From positions 28,077,763 through 28,141,762 of the forward strand of contig JAKSZT010053883.1 of assembly GCA_026826555.1 (NCBI GenBank): a DNA stretch of 64,000 bases, in the 5' to 3' direction. The stretch comes from Tolypeutes matacus. Lineage: Eukaryota; Chordata; Mammalia; Cingulata; Chlamyphoridae. Position numbers and translations under genes: made by a program. Within the stretch, counting starts at the first letter, position 1. Every line of letters begins with the position of its first letter. Of this stretch, positions 35,116 through 45,457 are shown piece after piece. Under the pieces are notes generated by a model. That model was not told the DNA's origin. It saw nothing but the letters and a program-made list of their open reading frames with translations, and did no database searches.

Positions 35116-36487
35116 TCTGTTCTAACTAACTGCTGTTCCAACCATTTCCTCTTCACTCAGGAAAGCAAATATATCATCCCATCTATGTCCTTATGCATGT
35201 AACTTTGAACATTTTTCTGCATCTCTGATTTTTCTGACAGTGGGAATATCTGGTTTGAGGATTGGGGAAACCCTGAGTTTGAAACCAATTGAGAAATAAG
35301 ACCCAAGACAGAAGATAGAGATCAGAATGTCAGCTCTATTGCTTGATAAAGTAGAGAATGGAACTTTAGATCTTAGCCAAATGGGCTTGTGAGTCCTTCA
35401 CCAATGGATTAGACAGGCTTATCCCCTCAACATGGGTCAACCAGACAACTCTCCCAGAGGGAAAAAACAGACCTGTGAGGTTACTCCTTACCAGAGAACG
35501 GAGGAAAATGTGGCATCCCTTCTGCAGGCAGGCAGAGCAGGAGAGAAAGAAGTCCTCGGAGAGGCTAAGCTCAGTTCCTTTCCTGAACTCACCAATCAGA
35601 AAAGTCATTCTTTGTCCTCTGGAGAGACATGGGTGAGCAGATGCAGAGAAGCGAGAGAGTTCCTTCCATCCTTGTCCCTCCTGGATAGTGCTATAGAAAT
35701 GTCCTCCCCTCTAAGGGAAACATGGGCCCTGAGGTACAAATGTTCCTCCCTAACATCTAGGCATTTATCTGAGTTTCTTTATCTTTGTCTGAAGGTGTGC
35801 ATCTTTCTGTAGGTGCGTGTATGAGTGTGATTGTGCGTCAGAGAGTATTTGTATTAAAACAGGCCTCTAATTCTTTGTGTGTCTGTGTGGAAAAACCTGA
35901 ATCTGCTTCCTTCCTGTCACCCAGCTTCTCCACCTGCCTCCCTGTGGGCTCCCTATGTCCATTGCTCAAACAACCTGAGGGATGTTGTTAATGTTCCCAG
36001 CAGTCACTGTTCATGGGACATGCTGTCCTGAGAGGTGATGACCACCCTTTAATCAGCTAAGATGATTCATCGTCACCATCAGACCCATAATGTGATGGTG
36101 ATGAAAATGCTCTTCACCCACATGGGGCTCTTCCCAGGTGCCCTGGTTATGAGCTCCTAGAAGGAATGAGAGAAAGCAAGGTGAGAGCAAGGCTCCATCC
36201 TTACTCCACAGGGCCTTACAAACCCTCAAGACAGACTCAGCCTTGTGGTTGGTTCTCCCTGTGTTGGACAGGCCCAGTCCCTTGCTGAGGCTGGGTGCAG
36301 GAGAAAGTCCTGCTCCCTTTTGTCAAGCTCCCTTAAGGACTAGCCATGGCTCTTCCCTGGCCAGGGTCTCTGTAACATTAGGGATCATTCTCCTTTCCTA
36401 GGTTTCTGATGGAAACCTGCCTTCCTTTCATCAATAGCTCCTGCAAGGGACCCCCCAAACCTGGGGATTCCACAGAGTGAAGCTTTG
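35116..36487. other. Unique sequence, no gene seen
   Basis: A small interrupted inverted repeat (tcatcgtcaccatca with tgatggtgatga) lies at about 36068-36105. The 126-codon frame at 35432-35812 has no domain. Confidence 0.45.
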
Positions 36488-36650
36488 AAAGCACTGACTA
36501 TAGAGTCAGGTGAAACATCTGTTATATATGAGCTGAGTAACTCTGGGCAAATCACCTCTCTCTGAGCCTCATTTTCCTTATCTGTAGTAATAGAAAGGGT
36601 TAATATCTTTTGAGGGTTTACTACACTTAATGTTGTTCTGAGAATTGTAC
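36488..36650 (+). mobile_element. MIR SINE
   Basis: 'tgactatagagtcaggtgaaac', 'ctgggcaaatcacctctctctgagcctcattttccttatctgtag' match the MIR head and core. Confidence 0.8.
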
Positions 36651-36654
36651 ACAT

Positions 36655-37185
36655 ATTATATTAGCTATCTCTTGATGTGTAACAAATTATCCTAAAACTT
36701 TATGGCTTAAAATTATGAACATTTACTATCTCAAAGTTTCTGTGGGTCAGGAACCTGGGCATGGCTTTCGGGGTCTTCCACAAGCTGCAATTAGGGACAG
36801 AGCTACAGTCATTTCAAGGTTCAACTCACATGGCTGTTGACAGGATACAGTTTCTCATGGACTGTTGGACTGAGGGCCTCGGCTCCTACCTGGCTATAGG
36901 TCCAAAACCACCCTCTGTTTCTCCCCAGGTGGGATTTTTCACAGGGCAGCTCACAAAAAGACAACTGGCTTCCATCAGAGCAAACAAGAGAGCTAGAGAA
37001 GCCAAGCAAGATGCAATTCACAACCTTTTTTACCTAATCTCATACATGTCATCCCATCACTTTTGACATATTCTCTTCATTAGAAGCAAGTCATTAAATC
37101 CATCTCATTCCCAAGGGGAGGGGATTTCACAAGGGCTTGAATACCAGGAGGAGGGGTCCATTGGGAGCCATGTCAGAGGCTGTCC
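36655..37185 (-). mobile_element. Old LTR-like element, reverse orientation
   Basis: 'tgatgtgtaacaaattatcctaaaactttatggcttaaaa' at the left and 'aggggaggggatttcacaagggc' plus 'ggtccattgggagccatgtcagaggctgtccaccaca' at the right match the usual layout of a MaLR-type LTR read backwards. Name uncertain. The 101-codon frame here is derived from it. Confidence 0.5.
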
Positions 37186-37189
37186 ACCA

Positions 37190-37375
37190 CATGTATTAAT
37201 TCATGTAGTAACAACACTACCTGGTAAGAATGGTTAATATCTTCCTGCATCACCACATCTGCAAATATGGAAACTAAAGCACAGAGACTTGCCCAACACA
37301 CAACTGGATGTGAAGAAGCCCAGACACTGGCTCTAGAGGCTATGCTCTTAACCACTAAACCATAAGGTCTAGACG
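37190..37375 (-). mobile_element. MIR SINE, reverse orientation
   Basis: 'atatggaaactaaagcacagagacttgcccaacacac' and 'ctctagaggctatgctcttaaccactaaacc' fit a reversed MIR. Confidence 0.75.
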
Positions 37376-38699
37376 ATGGACTTGTTGGAAAGATCAAATA
37401 TGAAAATGCAACATTGTAAATAATGACCCTGTGGACCTCAGTGAACCCAAGCTCCTCCCTAAGTAGCCCCCTCCAGCTCTACCTCACTCAGTATCTTGTC
37501 CTAGAGGAAAGAGTATAAGCTGCCAACCAAGTTTACAGCTTTCCATAAACTTTGGAAGTTTATTCTCAATATAACCACACCCTCTTTTCTCTCTGATAGG
37601 CCATCTGCTTTATTTCTGACTTCTCATGGACTGCACAATAAACTGGTATCCAAGGTGACAGAGGATACTATAAGAGAGCATCTGGTTCTGCACAATGAAT
37701 CCAAGTCACCTCATCCCAGGAGAAGGTGAGAATGTGCAGATGAACTCACCCAAACACAGGTGGCTCTGTTCAGTTGGGAGTAGGTAAAAACTGGGGTTAG
37801 GATTTGGAATGAAGGGGAGTGGACTTAGGATGTTACCCATATGGCCTGATGGCCCATACATAGCAAGCATAAAGAGGCACATGTCTTCTGACTCAGTGAT
37901 TGCTGCCTGCTATGTAATATTGTTCTCATTTTATGGGCCAAGGGAGCCATTCTTCCTTTTTCCCCAAATCCTGCCATCCCATGCAACAGAAATAGCTCCC
38001 CTCTCAGACATGGTGGGGTGGAGAGGAGGTGGTTCCATCTTTCCTTCTACTCTTCACTTCTTCCTTCATGTGGGTTGAGAAGAGATTGTCATGATTGTTG
38101 AGATGGCACCCAAAGACCCATATTTCTCTAATATGTAAAATTCTCACAAGTGCAGCCTCTCTCCTGGCCACAGTTCTCCATGTATCTGGCTAAAATTCTC
38201 CTGTGAGGACCCAAAACTACTCCCATGTGGTCTCCAGGGTCCAGATCCAGAGGAATATATCAAGAAAACCATTTCAGCTGCATGCCCAAGCTGTTCTGAA
38301 ATTCAGCTTTACTAGTTATAAAGCCAATGTTTTCCTCCCCATCAAACTCTTATGTATAATTCTAAATTTGTTCTGAAATTTGAGGGGAGAGGAGTGTGAT
38401 TAATTACAACTCTCACAAATGTGAATATTCTGGTAAGGCAATAAAGGGCTTGCTAGGGTCACCTATCTTGCAAACAGCAGAGCCAGGCTACATCACTATA
38501 TCTACCTGGCTGCCCATGCACTTTTCATTTTATTACATTCCTTCCTTCAGTATTGCTGAACATAAGGTACCACGAAAGTGTCTGAGGAAACCCCTTTCAT
38601 TCCTCAGTGTTCTAATGTTACCACCTCTATAGAGACACAGACACAATTCCCAATAGTATGAGGCACCAGACCCAGTACCTAAATCAAGGACATAATTAT
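37376..38699. other. Unique sequence, no gene seen
   Basis: No repeat family or exon recognised in 1.3 kb. Frames are under 90 codons. Confidence 0.45.
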
Positions 38700-39110
38700 A
38701 CATCCTCTATGGTAGATCACTTTGTTATTCATAAAATATTTTCTTACTCCCCTAAACTTCCATGGGAGGAATACAACATTCCCACACCCTGATCTTGGAT
38801 TTGGTCATGAAACTTGCTTGACCAATGGAATGTAGGTAGAAGTAATGGTGTATGAGTCAAAGTCTAGGCCTTAAAAGACTTTCCAAAAGAATATGCCTAA
38901 GGTAGCTTTCCGGTACTAAAAGAATGAGAAACATATGAAGCAGATCCAAACCAAACCCACAGCCTAGAATAAAGCCCAGTCTAGCCCAGCCAAATCCCAG
39001 CTGACTTCAGACATGAGAGTAAAGCATAAATGCTTTTTGTTATTTATCATTGGGTTTTGGGTGGTTTCTTATGCAGCATGATTGTGTAATAGCTAACTGA
39101 TACACTCTCT
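38700..39110 (+). mobile_element. MLT1-type LTR relic
   Basis: 'cttgaccaatggaatgtaggtagaag' and 'aatcccagctgacttcagacatgagag' are LTR blocks. The end 'catgattgtgtaatagctaactgatac' matches the element at 5899-6387. Confidence 0.6.
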
Positions 39111-39299
39111 GAGATGATCAAACAAGAGAAAAATCAGTGATGCCTGGTTAGTCAAGGAACACTTCAGAGAGAAAAGAGTGCTGTGAGCCCTAAATGGCAA
39201 GCTGGACTTAGAGGTTAGGAGCTTTAAAAATAGACTTCTATCAGCCAGGAAGGACTATGTGGTGTATCAGTGTGAGTGTGTTATAGGTATGGATGGACA

Positions 39300-40640
39300 T
39301 GTAAATGCTAAAGAGCACTACATAGACCCTTGACATTGATGATTGTACTTATGAACCTTCTTTTGTGAAATTGAAACTTAGCCTAGTATTATATACTGTC
39401 CATGAGTTACTGCCTGAAAGCCTCCTTGTTGCTTAAATGTGGCCTCTCTTTAAGCCAAACTCAGCATATAAACACACTACCTTCCCTCTGGAGTGGGATA
39501 TAACTCCCAAGGATAAGCCTCCCTGGCACCAAGGGATTATTACCAAGCACCAACTAGCAATGCATCTGGAAAAAGACCTTGACCCAAAGGGGGAAAGGGT
39601 AAATACAAATGAGTTTTTATGACTAAGAGATTTCAAAGTGAGTTGGGAGGTCATTCCAGAGGTTATGCTTATGCAAGTCTCAGCAGGAGCTCCTGGACTG
39701 CCACAGTAAAGAGTGCTTCAAATTGTGGGGCTCCTGAGGGCTCTAGAGATATCCAGAAACTATAAGCAGGGCAGACAGCTCAGGAATTTGGCACACTGTC
39801 AGTGGGCCTTACTTTGGAATTTATGCTTTCTAGTTTAATAGAGTTAGAGACAGCACATGGCTCTTCTTCCCCTTTCATTTGAACCCATAATTAGCACTAT
39901 ACTTGATAAATATACATCTCAGAGACGTAAATCTTTGGTCCATCCATGTGCCAGTTAAGTCCTGAATTTCGGCTGAGTTGCAACACCTACTCTCTAGTTC
40001 ATTGGACTCACCCAGGACAACTAACAAGGAGATAATGATGGACAATGCCCACCCAAGGAACAGAGAGGATTTGCAACTGCAAGCTAGATAGCTCCATCCA
40101 TCTGCCCCATGGGGTCTAATAATAATATAAATTAGAAGCAGAGTGGACATCACCATCCCAAAATCCTCAAGACTGGGGAATAAACAATGGACTAAAGTAG
40201 GCTTATTATTGTTCTATCATAGACTTATTATTTTAGTAAGGGAAGAACTCTTATTATTGATGTAAAGGCAGTGGCCACCAGAGGTTCTGAGGGATGGGAG
40301 AGGGAAGAATAGGTATAATATGGGGGCATTTTCGGGACATTGGATTTGTCCTGCATGACATTGCAGTGATGGATACAGGCCATTGCATATTTTGTCATAA
40401 CTTACAAAATTGTAAAGGACAAAGTGTAAACTGTAATGTAAATTGTAGTCCATCATGGTTAGTAGCAAGGCTTCAATATGGTTTCTTCTATTGTAACAAA
40501 AGTACCACACTAATGAAGGATGTTGTTAATGTGGGAAAGTGTGGGAGGTGGAGGGAGTGGGGCATATGGGAATCCCTTATATTTTTTATGTAACATTTAT
40601 GTAATCTAAAGCTTCTTTAAAAATAAAAAAAATTAATTAT
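39300..40640 (+). mobile_element. L1 3' UTR of xenarthran type
   Basis: A long non-coding stretch: 'ataactcccaaggataagcctccctggcacc', 'gtctcagcaggagctcctgg', 'ggctcctgagggctctagag', 'gtggccaccagaggttctg', 'gtaccacactaatgaaggatgttgttaatgtggg' and an A-rich end after 40618. Its last 150 bp recur in 44190-44300 (plus) and 54036-54168 (minus), so it is one L1 lineage. I recall this 3' UTR from xenarthran genomes. The left boundary is uncertain. The 97- and 99-codon frames here are spurious. Confidence 0.7.
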
Positions 40641-41151
40641 TAAAAATAGAGTGCAGCACACATATTCACATATCATTGTTAAGGGTGGAATATGATACAG
40701 AGTAAATCCCCTTCTACAAATCTTAAATATTGACTTCTCTTTAAGCAAGGCCATTTTTTCCTCTATTTTCCCCCAATGGATTAATCTTTTTTGTATTATT
40801 ATTATGTCAGGTTTATCTTGAGTGAAACGTGGATATGAATTTTATCTATGGCTTAAGATATAATTGTAGGATGAAAAATTCAAACACCCAAAAAAACATT
40901 GCTATCAGCACTACTTTGTTGGGAGGTGAGGGGGTGCCCACATGCAGCAAGGTGGGCAGTGCTTCCTCTGGTGTCTTCTCCTCCTGTGAGCTTATCATCT
41001 GGGCCATTCAGATGAGGTTATTTGCCCAATTTAGAAAATCATCACAAATGAGCAAAGTAGAACTTTTCTATCACTGAGCTCTACAGCATACTCACTCAAC
41101 CACAGGGTGAAAAGGAACACAGAGGTATTATTCTAGGCCAACCCTCCCTAA
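40641..41151. other. Unique sequence, no gene seen
   Basis: The 82-codon frame at 40829-41077 has no domain. No repeat is recognised. Confidence 0.45.
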
Positions 41152-41251
41152 CAGCATTTCTCACATGTAAAGTGGAATATTACTTCCATGGGATGGTGAA
41201 AATGTTACTGGCAAAAAATATTCACTAGTCAAATAAATGTGGGAAACACTG
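41152..41251. mobile_element. 100-bp hAT-like MITE
   Basis: The ends are inverted repeats: CAGCATTTCTCACA at the left and the complement of CAGTGTTTCCCACA at the right, 3 mismatches in 14. Ends and size fit an old hAT MITE. No 8-bp duplication survives. Confidence 0.55.
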
Positions 41252-41729
41252 GACTCAAGTCAGGCAAGTATTTCTCCTGCAGGACTTCCCTGAGTACTTA
41301 ACAGGCTAATGCATGTTGTGAATCTTTAAGAGGGGATATTGTACCCAGCTTTCCAAACAAATTGATATTTGAATTCCCCAGCCCCCATACTTTTTTCATG
41401 AGACATCTGATAGGTATAGATTCACTGGAACACAATTTTTAAAGAGTTATTTAATAGCATCCACTGATTCCATTGTGGATGTGTTTCCTTTGTTGGAAAG
41501 TCATAAAGTGAGTTAACGTCCACATGTTCATGGCTCCTTTCATTCACTTGAGCTCTGCAACAAGACTGCTCCTTCTATCTATGCAGACTCTGAGACATTC
41601 AAACACAGGGATTCTGCCCTCTCAATTCAAGTTGTCTCCCTTCTAATTCCTAGTCTATTGTTTAAGTACTATATTTAATAGAGCAAATGAGGGAAATGGA
41701 AACAATACGTGTTTATTTGACTCTACTAT
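41252..41729. other. Unique sequence, no gene seen
   Basis: No repeat or exon recognised. Confidence 0.45.
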
Positions 41730-41890
41730 GTGTTGAGCTGTTTGATATTGAGCGAGCTACTAAACTTCTCTGAGGACTCAGTTTCCTCATCGGTAAAGTG
41801 GGCATGAAGGTAAGGCATGTTATGGGTCTAGCTCAGAGGCTGGCAGATGGAAGCACTCATGAAATGGTGACTACTATTGTTGTTGCTTTG
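41730..41890 (+). mobile_element. MIR SINE
   Basis: 'gagctactaaacttctctgaggactcagtttcctcatcggtaaagtggg' is the MIR core. 'ctcagaggctggcagatggaagcactcatgaaatgg' follows. Confidence 0.75.
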
Positions 41891-41984
41891 GAATCCCTGT
41901 CTTTTAGCTTCTACCCCTCAATTTAGTCCACGGTGGCTTCCCAGAAGTATCTTCTCTGAAGTACAGACCCTTGCTAAATTCAAT

Positions 41985-42100
41985 TCATATCAACATTTAC
42001 TTACACCTCAGGGTGCTGGGAATACAACAAAGAATAAGATAGAGTAATTATCCTTAAAAGTCTCACAGCCAGGTCAGAGACACATCAAGGAAATCTAAGT
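41985..42100 (-). mobile_element. L2 3' fragment, reverse orientation
   Basis: 'caacatttacttacacctcagggtgctgggaatacaacaaagaataagatag' and 'aaagtctcacagccagg' match a reversed L2. Confidence 0.55.
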
Positions 42101-42412
42101 TCAAAGTTCTTGGGTCACCAGTGTCTCGGGTAGGAGGAACAGAGGAGTCGAAGCACTGAAGGACAGTTCAGGAGCTAGACTCCTGTGCTCATGTATGCCC
42201 CACTGTAAGATGCTTTCACTGTCCTTCTTCAGCAGGTGTTTTTGTCTGGAAATGGGGTGTTGCCTCAAACATCTGCTGTCATTTCTAAAGAGCTGTGTGC
42301 TATGCCCCTGGAGACTGAACTGCCTGGGGGGGCACAGGACCAGAAATCTGCATTCCAATCACTTCAAAAAGGGGAAGTGGCAGAAAGTAGAAGCCAAGGA
42401 CTCAATATGGAA

Positions 42413-42455
42413 ATTCTCTCTCTCGCTCGCTCTCTCTCTTTTTTTTTTTTTGTTC
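42413..42455. repeat. CT-rich then T-rich simple repeat
   Basis: 'tctctctctcgctcgctc' runs into a T tract. Two frames crossing it (79 and 124 codons) translate it as low-complexity S/L/F and are rejected. Confidence 0.85.
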
Positions 42456-42884
42456 CAGCCTTTGATCCAGGGTGAAAAGGGACAAAATTATGAAAGCACA
42501 GTGTCTTGTTCAAGAACAAGAGAACACTTTCAAGCTAGGTCAAAACTTGGTCCCAGGCTTTCTTCTTAGATATAAATGAGCAGCATTTGTTTTTCCCCGG
42601 ATCATATTTACTTGGCTCTAAAGGTCTGTCCCTTAAACCATAATCACCATATTTTTTTAAGTATTGTTCTTCTTTTAACCTGGCCCTTAAGACAGAAGTG
42701 AGCGTGGCTTTCCACATCCAGCAGGTTATTTTTCAGAGGACACTGAGCATCTGCTCCCAATCGCTCACCCTCCCCAGGGAATTCAAGTCACACAAGGGAA
42801 GCAGAGCCAAGGTGCAATAGCTGGAAGAGCTTTGCCAGTGTGAGGGGTATAAAGCATGTTAATGTTCACCCAGTTGGGATCATT
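42456..42884. other. Unique sequence, no gene seen
   Basis: No repeat family or exon recognised. Confidence 0.45.
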
Positions 42885-43330
42885 CATTCATTCAGCGAGT
42901 GATTATTGAGTGTTTGCAACGTGCCTGGCACTGGGTTAGGTACAATGGATAAGGGAACAACAACATCTATAGGAATAGCCAACTTTTCCTGACTGTTTGC
43001 TACATGCCTGGCACTCATTTAATCTTTTAATCATCACAACAACCCTGTGAGACAGATACTATTATTTTTCACTTTTTATGCATGAAGAAACTGAGGCATA
43101 GAGAAGCAAAATAGCTCACCCAAGGTCACACAAGAGCCAGGATTGGGGTCCAGCAGTCTAGCTCTAAAGCTTGTGCATCTAACCATTACACTTTACCATT
43201 TTTTTAATGGTGACTATGACAGATTTTGCCCTCGAGTTGCCTTCAGTGTAGTAGGGAAGATAAACAAACAAGTGGACAATGATGATGGATGGGATAAATC
43301 CTGTAGATAAGTATGGTGGAAGTACATAGG
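42885..43330 (-). mobile_element. L2 LINE split by a MIR
   Basis: The left part 'cattcattcattcagcgagtgattattgagtgtttgcaacgtgcctggcactggg' is the reversed L2 tail. The right part resumes after the MIR with 'gccctcgagttgccttcagtgtagtagggaagataaacaaac'. Together they form one L2. Confidence 0.75.
42975..43195 (-). mobile_element. MIR SINE nested in L2, reverse orientation
   Basis: Nearly complete reversed MIR: 'acaacaaccctgtgagacagatactatta', 'gaagaaactgaggcatagagaagc', 'caaggtcacacaagagccaggattgggg' and 'catctaaccattacac'. Confidence 0.9.
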
Positions 43331-43399
43331 AGGGTACTGTTTCAACAAGGGGTGCTAGAAACCGACATGTCTTATCCTTCCCTGAGGGGTCCTCCAATT

Positions 43400-43552
43400 C
43401 AGTGCTTCTCAAAATGCAATGCCCACACAACCACCCGGGAATCTTGTTAGAGGACAGATTTTGGTTTAGTAGAACTGGAATGGAACCTGAGAGTCTGTAT
43501 TTCTAATAAGATCCCATTTCTGAGAGCCAGCGAAGTAAGACTTTAGGACAGA
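43400..43552 (+). mobile_element. MER5-type MITE, diverged
   Basis: It starts CAGTGCTTCTCAAAATGC. 'ccgggaatcttgttagagg' and 'gagagtctgtatttctaataagatccc' follow in MER5 order. Confidence 0.6.
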
Positions 43553-43765
43553 GGTTTGCAAACTTTTTCTGCACAGGACAAGATAGTAAATATTTTAGGC
43601 TTTTCAAGTCATACAGTCTCTGACACAACCATTCAACTTTGTTGTTGTAGCATGAAAGCAGTCATGGACAATTCACAAAGGAATAGGCATGGCTGTGTTC
43701 CAATAAAAGTTTGTTTACAAAAACATACAGTGGGCACAGGTCATAATTTGATGACCCCCTCTAGG
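43553..43765 (+). mobile_element. hAT-Charlie-derived MITE
   Basis: 'ggtttgcaaactttttctgcacaggacaagatagtaaatattttaggc', 'tgttgttgtagcatgaaagcagtcatggacaa' and 'ggctgtgttccaataaaagtttgtttacaaaaac' are the hallmark blocks of this common MER element. The 85-codon frame comes from it. Confidence 0.8.
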
Positions 43766-44089
43766 GGACTCAAGGCTAGAGAACAATGTCTCCGGAACCC
43801 TCCAAAGCAATGAGACCATGCTGCTGGTTAGAAGTCAGTGACAAATCCCCAAGGCGGAGAACTGTCCAACCACAGGTCTTTGTGGGGACACCTGTCAAAC
43901 ATGACAACTTATCAGAGCTCAGAGGGATCAAGAAGAGAGGAAACTGGTCAGCTCTATATTTCTATATGAGTCTAAAGCCTTGATCATCCTGGAAGGAGAT
44001 CTTAAAAGGAAGAAAGAGAAAACTGAGGGGTAATAGCTCCCAACCAGGTTTTAGACAAAATTCAGGTGGGGCCAATGTTCTGGCATTCA
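43766..44089. other. Unique sequence, no gene seen
   Basis: No repeat family or exon recognised. Confidence 0.45.
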
Positions 44090-44462
44090 GATAAAATGCA
44101 AGCTCTTCAAGGGCAGAGATCTTCATCTGTTATATCCCAAGCACCTGGAGCAAAGCCTGACACACACAGACACCCAATAAGCATTTACGCTGTGGGAGAT
44201 GTTTGTGTGGGATGTGGTGGGAGGTGTGGGAGGTGGGCAACATGGGAATCCCAGTGGGTTCCGTGTAATATTTTGGGTAATCTAAGCACCTCTTAAAATA
44301 TATGTATATATATATATAAATAACATCTTTGTAACCAAATACACATATATGCATATATATTTATATATCATTTTGCAAATGTTTGTATGTATTGTGAGAA
44401 TTTTGATTTTTACCCATAATAAAAAATAAATAAATAAATAAGCATTTACGGAATGAATGAAT
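44090..44462 (+). mobile_element. L2 3' end hosting an L1 insertion
   Basis: 'gcaagctcttcaagggcagagatcttcatctgttatatcccaagcacctggag' and 'cacccaataagcatttacg' form an L2 end. It breaks at 44190 and resumes at 44451 with 'gaatgaatgaa'. Confidence 0.8.
44190..44436 (+). mobile_element. 5'-truncated L1 end plus about 120 bp of downstream sequence
   Basis: The first ~110 bp match the end of the L1 at 39300-40640 ('gggaggtgtgggaggtgggcaacatgggaatccc', 'gtaatctaagcacctcttaaaa'). Where that L1 would end in its own A-rich tail, the sequence continues (44301-44417) to a second polyadenylation signal and an AATA-rich tail. Perfect 14-bp direct repeats AATAAGCATTTACG flank the whole at 44176-44189 and 44437-44450. 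It may be a 3' transduction. Confidence 0.8.
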
Positions 44463-44741
44463 CTGACATTAGTAAGCTTCTCCCTATAGCTTATTCCAGT
44501 AGAACAACCCACTGTGGGGAGAGCCTCCCAGCTTTGCCCTTCCCCAGCCCTGCTTTGCTGGAGACACAGTTGGCTTTCACCAGTGGGGTTTCAGTTTGCC
44601 CAGTCTCGGAGCCGGGCTTCTCCACTGCAGGCAGCACATTGGTAGGCCAAGCCCCTTCAGGTTCGGGGCGTCGGGAGTTAGTCTTGTCTCCTAAGACCAG
44701 CATGAATGCACATGGCCCTCCCAGATGCTTGCCTCCTTGAT

Positions 44742-44930
44742 CTCACATAATCCTCCCAAAATTCACATAAGGCAGGGATTATCCTCATTTTCCTAATAAA
44801 GAGGCTCAGGGTCAGTGGAGTTAAGTTATTTGTGCAAAATTATTCAGCTAATGAATGGCAAAGGCAGGATTCAGACTGAGGTCTTGTCTGACCACAAGCT
44901 CATTCTTTTAACCACTCTATAGAAAAGTAG
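44742..44930 (-). mobile_element. MIR SINE, reverse orientation
   Basis: 'cacataatcctcccaaaattcacataaggc', 'aaaattattcagctaatgaatggcaaaggcaggattcagac' and 'ttcttttaaccactctat' fit a reversed MIR. Confidence 0.8.
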
Positions 44931-45400
44931 GAATTTGAATACCTACTCAGACCCTAAGTGGTCAATTCTCAGGCTGTAACCAGAGTTGGGAATCTGTTTA
45001 TGGCCACAAAACAAAGTTAACAGAGTCTCTGAGATTTAGCCCATAATCTAGACTCTGAGCAGCTGAAGGAGTTTATGTTCCCTTCATCCTTTAGCTTTTC
45101 TGTTTGGAATATGGTGACAGGATTTTGTTGTCTCTTAATGAAATGTGTCCATTTTCCTTCATCCTTCCTAGAGAAAGAGAATAATAAATAGTTCTGGAAA
45201 CATCACCCTGCTGCGATACATGGGGAGAACTGAGTCCCTGTTGAGGCTATGAAGGACTGAGACTCGGGGGCCTGGGAATGTGGTGGGGTGGGCAGTGGAC
45301 AGGGATGCTGAGGCAGTGTCTCTACCCCATCCCGCTCACCTAGGACCACCCACCCAAGGCCTCTGCTTTCTTCAGCCTCTTGGAATAATGTTCCTCATAC
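44931..45400. other. Unique sequence, no gene seen
   Basis: No repeat or exon recognised. An 81-codon frame starting at 45280 runs into the pyrimidine tract. Confidence 0.45.
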
Positions 45401-45457
45401 CTCCTCTTCCCCCTCCTCTTCCCCCTTCTCTTCTTCCTCCTCCTCCTCCTCCTCCTT
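45401..45457. repeat. Pure pyrimidine (CCT-rich) tract
   Basis: Runs of 'cctcctcttccccc' and (CCT)n make a nearly purine-free strand of about 55 bases, ending at 'ttacctcag'. It resembles a long branch-site/acceptor tract, but the sequence after CAG has no supported frame. Confidence 0.8.

Noticed and set aside
42195..42569. 124-codon plus-strand frame
   Set aside because: It crosses the CT/T simple repeat and has no domain.
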